The notes under the pieces: model-generated
Database searches by the model: none
What the model saw: the letters and a program-made list of their open reading frames with translations, nothing else
Told to the model about the DNA's origin: nothing
From: an uncultured Oscillospiraceae bacterium
GTDB taxonomy: Bacteria; Bacillota; Clostridia; Oscillospirales; Acutalibacteraceae
Direction of reading: 5' to 3'
Assembly: GCA_958354085.1 (NCBI GenBank)
Contig: CATWUX010000028.1
Location: 1 to 21,185 of the forward strand
Length of the DNA: 21,185 bases
Translations under genes and position numbers: made by a program
Shown here: one piece after another, positions 5,683 through 13,336 of the stretch
How the letters are laid out: every line of letters starts with the position of its first letter
Numbering within the stretch: position 1 is the stretch's first letter

Positions 5683-5711
5683 TTGCTGTTCGTACGGAAG
5701 TTTGCTATAAT
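5683..5711 (+). promoter_or_regulatory. Sigma-A promoter of nfnA-nfnB
   Basis: TTGCTG (5683-5688) and a perfect TATAAT (5706-5711) are separated by 17 bases. The predicted start near 5718 leaves a leader of about 50 bases before the nfnA ATG. Confidence 0.8.
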
Positions 5712-5770
5712 AACAATAATGGTATCTGTGCGCTCCGGCGCACCCATTCGCATAAGAAAGGATTTTGAGT

Positions 5771-6610
5771 ATGTTTGAGATTGTACGGCGTGAAGAGCTG
5801 AATCCCACGGTCACTTTGCTGGAAATTTCGGCGCCGCTGATTGCCAAAAAGGCGGAGCCGGGTCAATTTATTATTTTGCGCACGGACGAGAATGGCGAGC
5901 GCATTCCGCTGACCATTGCGGATTTTGATCGCACCAAGGGAACGGTTACGATCATTTTCCAGATCGTCGGCGCGACGACCGAGCGGCTCAATCATAAGTC
6001 GGTCGGGGATTGTCTGCACGATTTTGTCGGCCCGCTGGGCGTTGCCACGCATACGGAGGGGCTGAAAAAGGTGGCGGTTGTCGGCGGCGGCGTCGGCTGC
6101 GCCATCGCTTATCCGATTGCAAAGAAGCTGCATGAGCAGGGAGCGGTGGTGCATGCGATCGTGGGCTTCCGCAATCAGGATCTGGTCATTCTGGAAAAAG
6201 AATTTGCGGCGTCGAGCGACGTGCTGCGCATCATGACGGATGATGGCTCTTACGGTACGAAAGGGTTGGTCACCAACGCGCTGAAGGATCTGCTGGATGC
6301 CGGCGAGCAATACGACGAGGTGATCGCGATCGGACCGCTGATCATGATGAAATTTGTCTGCGCGCTGACGAAGGAGTACGGTGTGAAGACGGTTGTCAGC
6401 ATGAATCCGATCATGATCGACGGTACCGGTATGTGCGGCGGCTGCCGGCTGACGGTAGGCGGAGAGACAAAGTTCGCCTGCGTGGATGGCCCGGATTTTG
6501 ACGGGCATCTGGTCGATTTTGACGAGGCGATCGAGCGCTCCAGCATGTATAAGAGCTTTGAACGCCATCGCTATGAAGAAACCTGCAATCTGTTCAAGGG
6601 GGAAAAGTGA
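5771..6610 (+). CDS. nfnA: NfnA-type ferredoxin-NADP reductase subunit (SudB/PyrK-like)
   Basis: 279 residues. An N-terminal FAD-binding beta barrel (ERIPLTIAD at 43-51) leads to an NAD-binding fold (VAVVGGGVGCAIAYP near 101-115). The C-terminus has a [2Fe-2S] site with C222, C225 and C237 in DGTGMCGGCRLTVGG...FACVDGP. D217, five residues before the first Cys, is a candidate for the Asp ligand known from Thermotoga NfnA. NfnA forms a complex with NfnB that couples exergonic NADP+ reduction by ferredoxin to NADP+ reduction by NADH through flavin bifurcation. The ATG at 5771 is preferred to a TTG at 5765 because AAAGGA lies 8 bases before it. The stop overlaps the ribosome binding region of nfnB. 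A dihydroorotate dehydrogenase subunit (PyrK) is unlikely, since no pyrD is adjacent. Confidence 0.88.
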   Translation: MFEIVRREELNPTVTLLEISAPLIAKKAEPGQFIILRTDENGERIPLTIADFDRTKGTVTIIFQIVGATTERLNHKSVGDCLHDFVGPLGVATHTEGLKKVAVVGGGVGCAIAYPIAKKLHEQGAVVHAIVGFRNQDLVILEKEFAASSDVLRIMTDDGSYGTKGLVTNALKDLLDAGEQYDEVIAIGPLIMMKFVCALTKEYGVKTVVSMNPIMIDGTGMCGGCRLTVGGETKFACVDGPDFDGHLVDFDEAIERSSMYKSFERHRYEETCNLFKGEK

Positions 6611-6612
6611 TC

Positions 6613-8001
6613 ATGCCGAATATGTCGCTGAAAAAGCAGCCGATGCCGGTGCAAGAGCCGGACGTGCGCAATAAAAATTTTAGCGAAGTTGCTCTGGGAT
6701 ATACCTATGAGCAGGCGGTCGAAGAAGCCGGCCGCTGCCTGAATTGCAAACACAAGCCGTGCGTGGGCGGTTGCCCGGTGGCAATCGATATTCCGGCGTT
6801 TATTGCCAAAATCCGGGAAGAGGATATGGAAGGCGCCTATGAGATTCTGACGCGCTCCAGCTCGCTGCCGGCGGTTTGCGGGCGTGTTTGCCCGCAGGAA
6901 ACGCAGTGTGAGTCCAAGTGCGTGCGCGGCGTAAAGGGTGAGCCGGTTGCGATCGGCCGTCTGGAGCGTTTTGTAGCGGATTATCATATGGCGCACTGCC
7001 AGGAGCAGCCGGTTAAACCGGAGCCGAATGGACACCGTGTGGCGGTAATCGGCGCCGGGCCGTCCGGCCTGACCTGTGCGGGCGATCTGGCCAAAGCCGG
7101 CTACGATGTGACAATTTATGAGGCGCTGCATCTGGCGGGCGGCGTGCTGGTGTACGGTATTCCGGAATTCCGCCTGCCCAAAGCGATCGTGCAAAAGGAG
7201 ATCGACACACTGAAAGCGATCGGCGTCAAGGTCAATACCAATATGGTGATCGGTAAGGTGCTGTCGGTGGACGAGCTGTTTGAGGATGGTGTGGAAGCGA
7301 TCTTTATCGGTTCCGGCGCCGGCTTGCCCCGCTTTATGGGGATCGAAGGTGAGAACCTCAAGGGCGTTTATTCCGCCAACGAGTTCCTGACGCGCGTGAA
7401 CCTGATGAAAGCCTATCGGGAAGAGGCGGCAACGCCGATCCAGAACGCCAAATGTGTTGCGGTTGTCGGCGGCGGCAACGTGGCGATGGATGCCGCACGC
7501 TGCGCGAAGCGGCTGGGTGCGGAAAAAGTCTACATCGTGTATCGCCGCTCGGAAGTGGAAATGCCTGCCCGTTTGGAAGAGGTCGAACACGCCAAGGAAG
7601 AAGGCGTGGAGTTCCTGACGCTGACCAATCCGCTGAAAATCCTCGGTGACGAGCATAAATTCGTGACCGGTATGGAATGTGTGAAAATGACGCTCGGTGA
7701 GCCGGACGCGAGCGGCCGCCGCCGCCCGGTGGAGCAGGAGGGCTCCAATTTTGTGCTGGATGTGGATTGCGTGATCATGTCCATCGGCACGTCTCCCAAT
7801 CCGCTGATCCGCAGCACGACGCCGGGGCTGGATACGAACCGGCACGGCTGCATTATCACCGAGGAGGGCACCGGCCTTACCTCTCGCGAGGGTGTATATG
7901 CCGGCGGCGACGCGGTGACCGGCGCGGCAACCGTTATTCTGGCGATGGGCGCCGGAAAGCAGGCCGCAAAAGCCATTGACGAATATATCCGCTCAAAGTA
8001 A
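6613..8001 (+). CDS. nfnB: NfnB-type NADPH-binding subunit (glutamate synthase small-subunit homologue, SudA-like)
   Basis: 462 residues. The N-terminal iron-sulfur domain has two Cys sets, C42/C45/C50/C54 (CLNCKHKPCVGGC) and C89/C93/C99/C103 (CGRVCPQETQCESKC), for two [4Fe-4S] clusters. An FAD Rossmann motif follows (VIGAGPSG at 145-152), then an NADPH fold (VVGGGNVAMDAA at 284-295, RRSEVEMPAR at 311-320) and the closing FAD motif YAGGDAVTGAAT near 429. The pairing with nfnA, two bases apart, separates it from true GltD, which accompanies GltB. The ATG at 6613 is chosen over the GTG at 6607 from spacing to AGGGGG. The complex balances NADH, NADPH and ferredoxin in an anaerobic cytoplasm. A sulfide dehydrogenase (SudAB) activity is the alternative name for the same pair. 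Confidence 0.92.
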   Translation: MPNMSLKKQPMPVQEPDVRNKNFSEVALGYTYEQAVEEAGRCLNCKHKPCVGGCPVAIDIPAFIAKIREEDMEGAYEILTRSSSLPAVCGRVCPQETQCESKCVRGVKGEPVAIGRLERFVADYHMAHCQEQPVKPEPNGHRVAVIGAGPSGLTCAGDLAKAGYDVTIYEALHLAGGVLVYGIPEFRLPKAIVQKEIDTLKAIGVKVNTNMVIGKVLSVDELFEDGVEAIFIGSGAGLPRFMGIEGENLKGVYSANEFLTRVNLMKAYREEAATPIQNAKCVAVVGGGNVAMDAARCAKRLGAEKVYIVYRRSEVEMPARLEEVEHAKEEGVEFLTLTNPLKILGDEHKFVTGMECVKMTLGEPDASGRRRPVEQEGSNFVLDVDCVIMSIGTSPNPLIRSTTPGLDTNRHGCIITEEGTGLTSREGVYAGGDAVTGAATVILAMGAGKQAAKAIDEYIRSK

Positions 8002-8015
8002 ATTCTTATACTGAC

Positions 8016-8051
8016 AAAAGCGCGCACCTATGACCATAGGTGCGCGCTTTT
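8016..8051 (+). terminator. Intrinsic terminator of nfnAB
   Basis: A perfect 17-base inverted repeat (AAAAGCGCGCACCTATG at 8016-8032 with its complement at 8035-8051) ends in TTTT. It begins 15 bases after the nfnB stop. The A-run on the other side allows termination from the minus strand as well. Confidence 0.95.
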
Positions 8052-8363
8052 ACGTGAAGTACTATTTCAACTGTATATTACAGATTTCGCGCTGAAAAAA
8101 GTGCCGGCGAAAAATGGGGGAGTCGGAGAAACGCGTTTATGGCTGTCGCACGGCACCGAAACCACAACGGAGAACAGGTGGGAAAAAGAGGCGCGGCGCC
8201 GATATTTCCCGGGAAAACGCGAAAAAGCTCGAGTATACAATTCGTATATTTAGGATTGAATATTCCGGATTTGCGTGTTTTCTTCCGCCTATAACGACAA
8301 AATTTGCGAAACCTCTGATAAAACCGCGTGCACATAGACGCGGATATAGCCGGTGCTTTTCAA
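8052..8363. other. Gene-free stretch of unknown role
   Basis: About 310 bases between two terminators. Frames of 85-145 residues exist on both strands but overlap the terminators or carry no family signal. Local AT-rich patches (GTATACAATTCGTATATTT near 8232) are surrounded by GC-rich DNA. I see no promoter good enough to call and no RNA family that I recognise. An uncharacterised small RNA cannot be excluded. Confidence 0.4.
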
Positions 8364-8411
8364 AAGAGCCTCCGCAAACGATGGTATACCACATCGGTTG
8401 CGGAGGCTCTT
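8364..8411 (-). terminator. Intrinsic terminator of the lactonase operon
   Basis: AAGAGCCTCCGCAA (8364-8377) pairs perfectly with TTGCGGAGGCTCTT (8398-8411). The loop can extend the stem further (CGATG with CATCG). On the minus strand it follows the lactonase stop by three bases and ends in CTCTTTT. Confidence 0.9.
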
Positions 8412-8414
8412 GGC

Positions 8415-9398
8415 TTATCGTTCGGAGGCGACGATGCAATAGGGTGTCGAAAGCGAAAGGGAGGATACCGGCGACAGCTCGCCGCCGCGTCGGGCAAACA
8501 CCGTAACGGTATGGCTGTTGGCATTGGCACAAAGCAGATACGGACCGCATAATGTGAAATCCTGCGGCGAACACCCGCCGGATGCTGTTACACGTTGCCG
8601 ACAGAGCTGCTCACCCTGCAGCGTATAGCTGGTAATCGAATCGTGGCCGCGATTGGAGACGTATACATGATGGGCGGTGGCACGGATAGCCGCACAGGTG
8701 CTTTGACCGGTGTAGCCCTCCGGCAGGGTGGGATAGGTGCCCAGCAGTGTGAAACGTCCCGTTTCATAACGCAGAACAGAAACCGTAGAGGCTAGTTCGT
8801 TGGCACAGAAAGCCAACGCGCCGTCCGCTGAAAACGTCAGATGGCGACAGCCGGAACCGGGCGGCAAAGCGGTGCGGGAAATCACCTGCTCCAGCTGGGC
8901 GTCGTATACTACCAGCTGGTCCAATCCCAGATCCACCACGCACAGAGCTTTTCCATCCGGCGTGGGCGAAACATAATGCGGATGCGCCTCTTGCTGACGC
9001 TGGGGATGGATGCTGTGACCGCTGTGCTGCCGCAGCGTATCTGGCAGACGCAGAACACTGCTGGAAGTGTAATTGACGATAAAAATCTGCTGCCCGACCG
9101 CGGCCAAATGACACGCTTCCACCCCATGTGTGGAAAGCAGCGTATCCGGCGGCGCCAGGGAGCCATCCGGGCGGATATCCAGCGCAGCATATCCGCTGTC
9201 GGAGGAGGTGGCAAAAGGCGCAAGCAGAACAATATGCAAACGGTTTTGCTGCCGGATCAGGTACATCGGACGATCCAACAAAATTTTATCGCGGATATCG
9301 ATGATACCGTCTGGGCTGAGATGCGCATGATAGATGCCGCCGTCGCGGGCGCAGGACGCAATATAAAGATCGGCGAGAACGGATGAGCATGTGTTCAC
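8415..9398 (-). CDS. Lactonase-family beta-propeller protein (6-phosphogluconolactonase type)
   Basis: 327 residues, about the length of E. coli Pgl/YbhE (331). Repeated propeller blades are visible, with family signatures EAHPHYVSPTPDGKALCVVD, CRHLTFSADGALAFCANE, VYVSNRGHDSI and ASGGCSPQDFTLCGPYLLCA. The family includes enzymes hydrolysing 6-phosphogluconolactone, but many members have unknown substrates, and no zwf or gnd is adjacent. The frame opens at ATG 9428, but that places the ribosome binding site AGAGGAGG (9411-9418) inside the gene. GTG at 9396-9398, 12 bases after AGGAGG, is a better start; TTG at 9407 is too close. It is the second gene after the DUF1836 regulator and ends in a strong terminator. 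Confidence 0.85.
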   Translation of the reverse strand: MNTCSSVLADLYIASCARDGGIYHAHLSPDGIIDIRDKILLDRPMYLIRQQNRLHIVLLAPFATSSDSGYAALDIRPDGSLAPPDTLLSTHGVEACHLAAVGQQIFIVNYTSSSVLRLPDTLRQHSGHSIHPQRQQEAHPHYVSPTPDGKALCVVDLGLDQLVVYDAQLEQVISRTALPPGSGCRHLTFSADGALAFCANELASTVSVLRYETGRFTLLGTYPTLPEGYTGQSTCAAIRATAHHVYVSNRGHDSITSYTLQGEQLCRQRVTASGGCSPQDFTLCGPYLLCANANSHTVTVFARRGGELSPVSSLSLSTPYCIVASER

Positions 9399-9441
9399 GA
9401 GTGACAAGCGCCTCCTCTTTACATACATACGATGAGAAGGA

Positions 9442-10023
9442 TTATTCTTCAGCCGGCGGGGTATCTTTTTTGGGTTTTTCCTTTTTCGGCTCTTTGGCCT
9501 CCTTGGCTTCTTTTGGCGCTAAACTATCCAGAATTCGGGAGGCGGCGATCCGTCGGGCGTTTGCCTCCAATGCCAGCATGACGGCACGACGATATAAAGC
9601 GTTTTCGTCATGTGACGGCAGACTGTTGAGATTGTCGGCAACCTCCCGCAGCGCTTTCTGCTGCGCTTCGGCAAAATCCGGATACAGCTCCTCCACCGTG
9701 TGGTTTTGAAGATTTCCTTTCATAGCCGCGTTGATTTCCGGAAGTGTCAGTACGGATTTCAGCATACAGATCATCATCAGCATGGCCAAATGTTCACGAG
9801 AATATTTCTTTTGTGCCGGACGCGGCAAAACGCCGTCTTTTACATAATTGTTGATCATGCTCGGCGTCAAAAGTTTTTCCTCTCCAATGGAAAAGGGCTC
9901 CAGCTGCTTGCTGAGCAGTGTGATGACCTGATCCATATACAGATCCAGCTCCGGCAGACGTTCCCAGGGAATGGCGTCGTAAGACCCTGCCGCATTCACC
10001 CATTCCCAAATAGATTGTTCCAT
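9442..10023 (-). CDS. DUF1836 domain protein, MerR-like putative regulator
   Basis: 193 residues. The central part carries a MerR-like winged HTH: LTPSMINNYVKDGVLPRP (52-69) is the recognition region, and KKYSREHLAMLMMICMLK (72-89) continues the pattern typical of DUF1836. The C-terminal 24 residues are a Lys/Glu/Pro-rich tail (KEAKEAKEPKKEKPKK). DUF1836 proteins are thought to bind DNA but have no established target. The ATG at 10021-10023 follows GGGGAGG, and the in-frame TTG at 10038 lies inside that site. It has its own promoter and is followed by the lactonase gene. Its promoter region is shared with the divergent SGNH gene, so it may regulate both (inference). Confidence 0.88.
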   Translation of the reverse strand: MEQSIWEWVNAAGSYDAIPWERLPELDLYMDQVITLLSKQLEPFSIGEEKLLTPSMINNYVKDGVLPRPAQKKYSREHLAMLMMICMLKSVLTLPEINAAMKGNLQNHTVEELYPDFAEAQQKALREVADNLNSLPSHDENALYRRAVMLALEANARRIAASRILDSLAPKEAKEAKEPKKEKPKKDTPPAEE

Positions 10024-10056
10024 AGATAACCTCCCCAACTATCGGAATATGTATAA

Positions 10057-10085
10057 AGTATAACATAATTTGCTATACTATACAA
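10057..10085 (-). promoter_or_regulatory. Promoter of the DUF1836-lactonase operon
   Basis: On the minus strand TTGTAT (10085-10080) lies 17 bases before TATACT (10062-10057). An inverted GTATA...TATAC pair lies within it. The -35 box is 15 bases from the -35 box of the divergent promoter at 10101-10129. Confidence 0.7.
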
Positions 10086-10100
10086 GAGGTGAAAAAATTC

Positions 10101-10129
10101 TTGACAAAATCAATTTTATAGCATAAACT
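10101..10129 (+). promoter_or_regulatory. Promoter of the SGNH hydrolase gene
   Basis: A perfect TTGACA (10101-10106) and TAAACT (10124-10129) are 17 bases apart. The predicted start near 10136 leaves a leader of about 48 bases. Confidence 0.7.
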
Positions 10130-10183
10130 AGTATCAAAAACAAGATTATAAAGTTAATAAAAATATATGTAAAGGTGATTGAA

Positions 10184-10900
10184 ATGCGAAAGGTGCAGTC
10201 GGTTACGATATGGGGCGACAGCGTCATGAAAGGGGTCATATACGATGAATCCCGTGCGCGCTATACGCTGCTGGAGGGATGCAGCGCCAAGGAAGCCTCT
10301 AAAACACTGGGGCTGACTGTACAAAACCGCGCGCGTATGGGCTGTACGGTGACCAAGGGCTTGCAGCTTTTGAAAAAAGATTTGGGCACCGTGGCACCGT
10401 CGGATGTGGCGTTGTTGGAATTCGGCGGCAACGACTGCGATTTTGACTGGGCGCAGGTGGCGGCCGATCCGGCGGCTGAGCATCAACCTAAAACGCCGCT
10501 GGCTTTGTTTACGACACAGCTGACCGAGATGGTCAAAGCCACCCGGCAGCGCGGTATGACGCCGGTGCTGATGACATTGCCGCCGATCCATGCCGAACGC
10601 TATTTTCGATTTTTCACGCGCAACGGCCTGAACGGGGACGCCATTTTGCGTTGGCTGGGCGACGTGCAGCATATTTACCGCTGGCATGAACGATACAGCG
10701 CGGCGGTAACACGTGTAGCGCAGGAGTGCGATTGCCCGCTGGCCGATGTACGGGATGCCTTTTTGGCACAGCGCTGTTACGGCGATTTGCTGTGCGCCGA
10801 CGGCATCCATCCCAATGCAAAGGGGCATCGTGTGATGCAGGAGGTGTTGGAAAAATTTGGCCTGCCCTATGTGGCAGTCTGTCCGGCTTCGGCAGGATGA
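10184..10900 (+). CDS. SGNH/GDSL-family hydrolase
   Basis: 238 residues with all four SGNH blocks: block I GDSVMKG with nucleophile S13, block II G53 in NRARMG, block III GGND with N83, and block V DGIHPN with D206 and H209. Such enzymes are serine esterases or lipases acting on acyl or acetyl esters. There is no signal peptide, so it is probably cytoplasmic. The substrate is unknown. The ATG at 10184 is 6 bases after AAAGGTG; the GTG at 10175 sits inside that site. It is a single gene between its own promoter and a terminator, divergent from the DUF1836 regulator. Confidence 0.9.
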   Translation: MRKVQSVTIWGDSVMKGVIYDESRARYTLLEGCSAKEASKTLGLTVQNRARMGCTVTKGLQLLKKDLGTVAPSDVALLEFGGNDCDFDWAQVAADPAAEHQPKTPLALFTTQLTEMVKATRQRGMTPVLMTLPPIHAERYFRFFTRNGLNGDAILRWLGDVQHIYRWHERYSAAVTRVAQECDCPLADVRDAFLAQRCYGDLLCADGIHPNAKGHRVMQEVLEKFGLPYVAVCPASAG

Positions 10901-10937
10901 CCGACAATCAAAATATGTGGATAAACATGCAAAAACT

Positions 10938-10990
10938 AAAGGTCATGAAAAAGTAACGGTAACGTCCACTTTTCATGACCTTTTCTGTTT
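10938..10990. terminator. Bidirectional intrinsic terminator
   Basis: AAAGGTCATGAAAAAGT pairs with ACTTTTCATGACCTTT (one bulged A) and is followed on plus by TTTTCTGTTTTT. On the minus strand the stem is followed by TTTAGTTTTTGC. It can end both the SGNH gene and the convergent deacetylase gene. Confidence 0.85.
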
Positions 10991-11114
10991 TTGGAAAATT
11001 TGAATATGATATGGAAATTGAAAAACGGTATGTTGGTTTGAACAGCTGGGAAGTAGCGTCGGAAACCGGCAGAATCTCGGAAAGTATCGGTACATCAAAG
11101 TCCGAGCGTATCTT

Positions 11115-12140
11115 TCACTGCGACACCAGAGAATGACCGTTATAGAGTCGACCGGCTTGTTGCCCGCCGTGACGGGCTTGAATCAGTTCCGGCACGGTTA
11201 CCAGCGTATAGCCCTCTGCGATCAGCCGATCCACCATCTCGACGACCGCATCCACGGTGGAGGAATACAAATCATGCATCAGGACGATCGCGCCATTGCG
11301 AATACCGTATTGCCCCTTCTGAAAAGCGGCGTCCAGCACGGCTTGCCGGTCACGATTTTTCCAGTCCAGTGTATCCACTGTCCAGTTCACAATACTCAGA
11401 TCGTTATCATAGGCATATGCCAACAGAGTGTCGTCATAATTTCCTCCGGGCGGTCGCAGCAGTGTCGGCCGCACGCCGGTAATTTCTTCGATCAGATCAC
11501 TTGTCCCGCGAATCTGTTCGTCCATTTCCAGAATCGTGCAACCTTTTAACTTCTGGTGCGCATAAGTATGGTTGCCGATCACATGTCCCTCATCCTGCAT
11601 GCGGCGCAGCAGGGGGCGATAATTGTCAATTTGGCGGCCGATCACAAAAAAAGTGGCGTGTACATTGCGGGCTTTTAACTCATCCAACAGCCTTTCCGTA
11701 TACCGGCCGGGACCGTCGTCAAAGGAAAGCGCTACCAGCTTTTGATCCGCGGTAAAATGCGTCTGATTGATTACCGGGTGCGCATTGGTTTCCGGCGGCT
11801 TGGGATGGAGCGCTTCGTTGAGCTGCTGCTGTAGTTCCTCCAGCTGCTGCTCCAGCTCATCAATACGCTGCTGCAAAGCGGCGCTGTCTCCGGCCGATTG
11901 CTGCCGGACTTGTTCCAGCTGAGATTGCGCTTCCGAAAGCGAAGCCTGGGTATCGGAAAGAGAAGATTGCAGCTGCTCGTTTTCCAGCAGAGTACTGGCT
12001 GCTTGCTCCCGATACCAACTGAGACCATATACCGCTCCGCCTGCGCCGATGATCAGCACCAAAATGCCGATACAGCTGACGATCAGGCCGAGTAAAATAC
12101 CGTTCTTTCTCTTAAAATGATGAGTAGATTTATTTGCCAT
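11115..12140 (-). CDS. Membrane-anchored polysaccharide deacetylase (NodB/PgdA-type, CE4)
   Basis: 341 residues: a short basic cytoplasmic tail, one membrane helix (about 14-39), a Gln/Leu/Glu-rich coiled-coil stalk (about 50-110), a Pro-rich linker, then the CE4 domain (135-320) outside the cell. CE4 motifs are complete: SFDDGPG with D141/D142, GNHTYAH with metal ligands H191 and H195, RPPGGNYDD with R229, NWTVDTLDW (252-260) and VLMHD with H289. It probably removes N-acetyl groups from peptidoglycan amino sugars. The frame extends to 12212, but the ATG at 12138-12140 has AAAGGGAG 8 bases upstream and the extension overlaps the promoter. Peptidoglycan as the substrate is inferred from the anchoring. 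Confidence 0.93.
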   Translation of the reverse strand: MANKSTHHFKRKNGILLGLIVSCIGILVLIIGAGGAVYGLSWYREQAASTLLENEQLQSSLSDTQASLSEAQSQLEQVRQQSAGDSAALQQRIDELEQQLEELQQQLNEALHPKPPETNAHPVINQTHFTADQKLVALSFDDGPGRYTERLLDELKARNVHATFFVIGRQIDNYRPLLRRMQDEGHVIGNHTYAHQKLKGCTILEMDEQIRGTSDLIEEITGVRPTLLRPPGGNYDDTLLAYAYDNDLSIVNWTVDTLDWKNRDRQAVLDAAFQKGQYGIRNGAIVLMHDLYSSTVDAVVEMVDRLIAEGYTLVTVPELIQARHGGQQAGRLYNGHSLVSQ

Positions 12141-12186
12141 GCGTAAAACTCCCTTTGCCTTAAACGAAACAGGTGACTTTATATTC

Positions 12187-12214
12187 ATTGTATCATGTTC
12201 GCCAAAAAACACAA
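12187..12214 (-). promoter_or_regulatory. Promoter of the polysaccharide deacetylase gene
   Basis: On the minus strand TTGTGT (12214-12209) and TACAAT (12192-12187) are separated by 16 bases. The site lies within the upstream extension of the deacetylase frame, which supports the shorter start at 12140. Confidence 0.55.
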
Positions 12215-12307
12215 TAATGTTATCAAAACAAGTTGATTTTCTATGTTATGTACAATAATTTTACAACATTTTTTCACTTTGACAGATTCTTATTCCAGTT
12301 TTGCGTC

Positions 12308-12336
12308 TTGTCTTTTGTGAAAATATATGCTATACT
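12308..12336 (+). promoter_or_regulatory. Promoter of the degV-family gene
   Basis: TTGTCT (12308-12313) and TATACT (12331-12336) are separated by 17 bases, with a TGC extension before the -10 box. The predicted start is near 12343. Confidence 0.7.
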
Positions 12337-12384
12337 ATCAATTAGTATGTGTAAATCTGGAAAAAGAAGAGGAGGCATTGTCCT

Positions 12385-13239
12385 TTGGACAGGAAAATTA
12401 TTCTGAGCGCAGACAGTACATGCGATTTGGGGGATGCGTTGCGTGAGCGCTTTCACGTACATTATTATCCTTTTCATGTTATATTAGCGGATAAGATCTA
12501 TTCGGATGGCGTGGATTTGGTTCCCGATCAAATTTATGAGGTATACCGCGAGCAGCATGTTTTGCCGAAGACCGCGGCGATCAACACAGCGGAATATATA
12601 GATTTTTTCCGTCCGTGGGTGGAACAAGGGTATGAGGTTATTCACGTTACGTTGGGTTCCGGTTTGTCGGCAACGTATAATAACTGCCGTATGGCGGCGG
12701 AGGAGCTGCCGGGCGTCTATGCGATCGACAGCCGAAATTTGTCCACCGGTTCCGGCCTGATCGTGCTGGCAGCCGCCGACCGCATTGCCGCCGGTATGCC
12801 GGCAGCACAGATCGCCGAGGAAGTGCAGGCGCTTACGGCTCGTTGCGAGGCCAGTTTTGTGATTGATACGCTGGAGTTCCTGTACAAGGGAGGGCGCTGC
12901 TCGGCGCTGGCTATGCTGGGCGCGAATGTGCTGCAGCTCAAGCCGTGTATTGAGGTGGACAATGCCAGCGGCGCCATGAGTGTTGGTAAGAAGTACAGAG
13001 GGTCTCTGGATAAGGCGCTTGCGCAGTATGTCAAGGATCGTTTGGAAGGGCGCACCGATATCGATTACAGTCGGATTTTTATCACACACTCCGGTATTTC
13101 GGACGAGCGGGTTGAGCTGGTACGCAACGAGATCCAGAAGTACGGAAAGTTTGAAGACATTTTTGTAACGCGCGCCGGTTGTACAATTTCTTCGCACTGC
13201 GGCCCCAACACCCTCGGTATTCTGTTTATGACAAAGTAG
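12385..13239 (+). CDS. DegV family fatty-acid-binding protein (FakB-like)
   Basis: 284 residues, the full family length. Hallmarks are SADSTCDL at the N-terminus (8-15), PKTAAINTAEY (61-71), LGSGLSATYNN (90-100), DSRNLSTGSG (115-124), the hydrophobic core around KGGRCSALAMLGANVLQLKP and the end CTISSHCGPNTLGILF. Proteins of this family hold a fatty acid for phosphorylation by the FakA kinase, which is not in this window. The start is a TTG at 12385, 9 bases after AGGAGG, and the first codons (DRKIILSADST) fit the family exactly. It is a single gene ended by a strong terminator. Confidence 0.95.
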   Translation: MDRKIILSADSTCDLGDALRERFHVHYYPFHVILADKIYSDGVDLVPDQIYEVYREQHVLPKTAAINTAEYIDFFRPWVEQGYEVIHVTLGSGLSATYNNCRMAAEELPGVYAIDSRNLSTGSGLIVLAAADRIAAGMPAAQIAEEVQALTARCEASFVIDTLEFLYKGGRCSALAMLGANVLQLKPCIEVDNASGAMSVGKKYRGSLDKALAQYVKDRLEGRTDIDYSRIFITHSGISDERVELVRNEIQKYGKFEDIFVTRAGCTISSHCGPNTLGILFMTK

Positions 13240-13284
13240 TTTTTCCGCAAATACGTCTTATGGTTTTTACAAATTTTATCGCAC

Positions 13285-13319
13285 AAAAGGGCAGCACCGA
13301 ATTCGGTGCTGCCTTTTTT
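13285..13319. terminator. Bidirectional terminator between degV and the surface-protein gene
   Basis: GGCAGCACCGAA (13290-13301) pairs perfectly with TTCGGTGCTGCC (13302-13313). It is followed by TTTTTT on plus and preceded by AAAAG, giving a T-run on minus. The two flanking genes converge on it. Confidence 0.95.
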
Positions 13320-13336
13320 ATCAATATTTTTTCATC

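Noticed and set aside
5455..5847. 130-residue minus-strand frame spanning the nfnA promoter and start
   Set aside because: It overlaps a good promoter and the start of nfnA, has no ribosome binding site and no recognisable domain. Part of it is the right-hand repeat.
6571..7845. 424-residue minus-strand frame across nfnB
   Set aside because: It is long only because the opposite strand is a GC-rich gene. No domain is visible and nfnB is unmistakable.
8114..8506. 130-residue plus-strand frame across the lactonase terminator
   Set aside because: It passes through the strong inverted repeat at 8364-8411 and into the antisense of the lactonase gene. No domain.
11011..11136. 41-residue plus-strand frame after the SGNH terminator (MEIEKRYVGLNSWEVASETG at its start)
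   Set aside because: Protein-like at first sight, but it has no good ribosome binding site, follows a terminator without a visible promoter, and overlaps the end of the convergent deacetylase gene.
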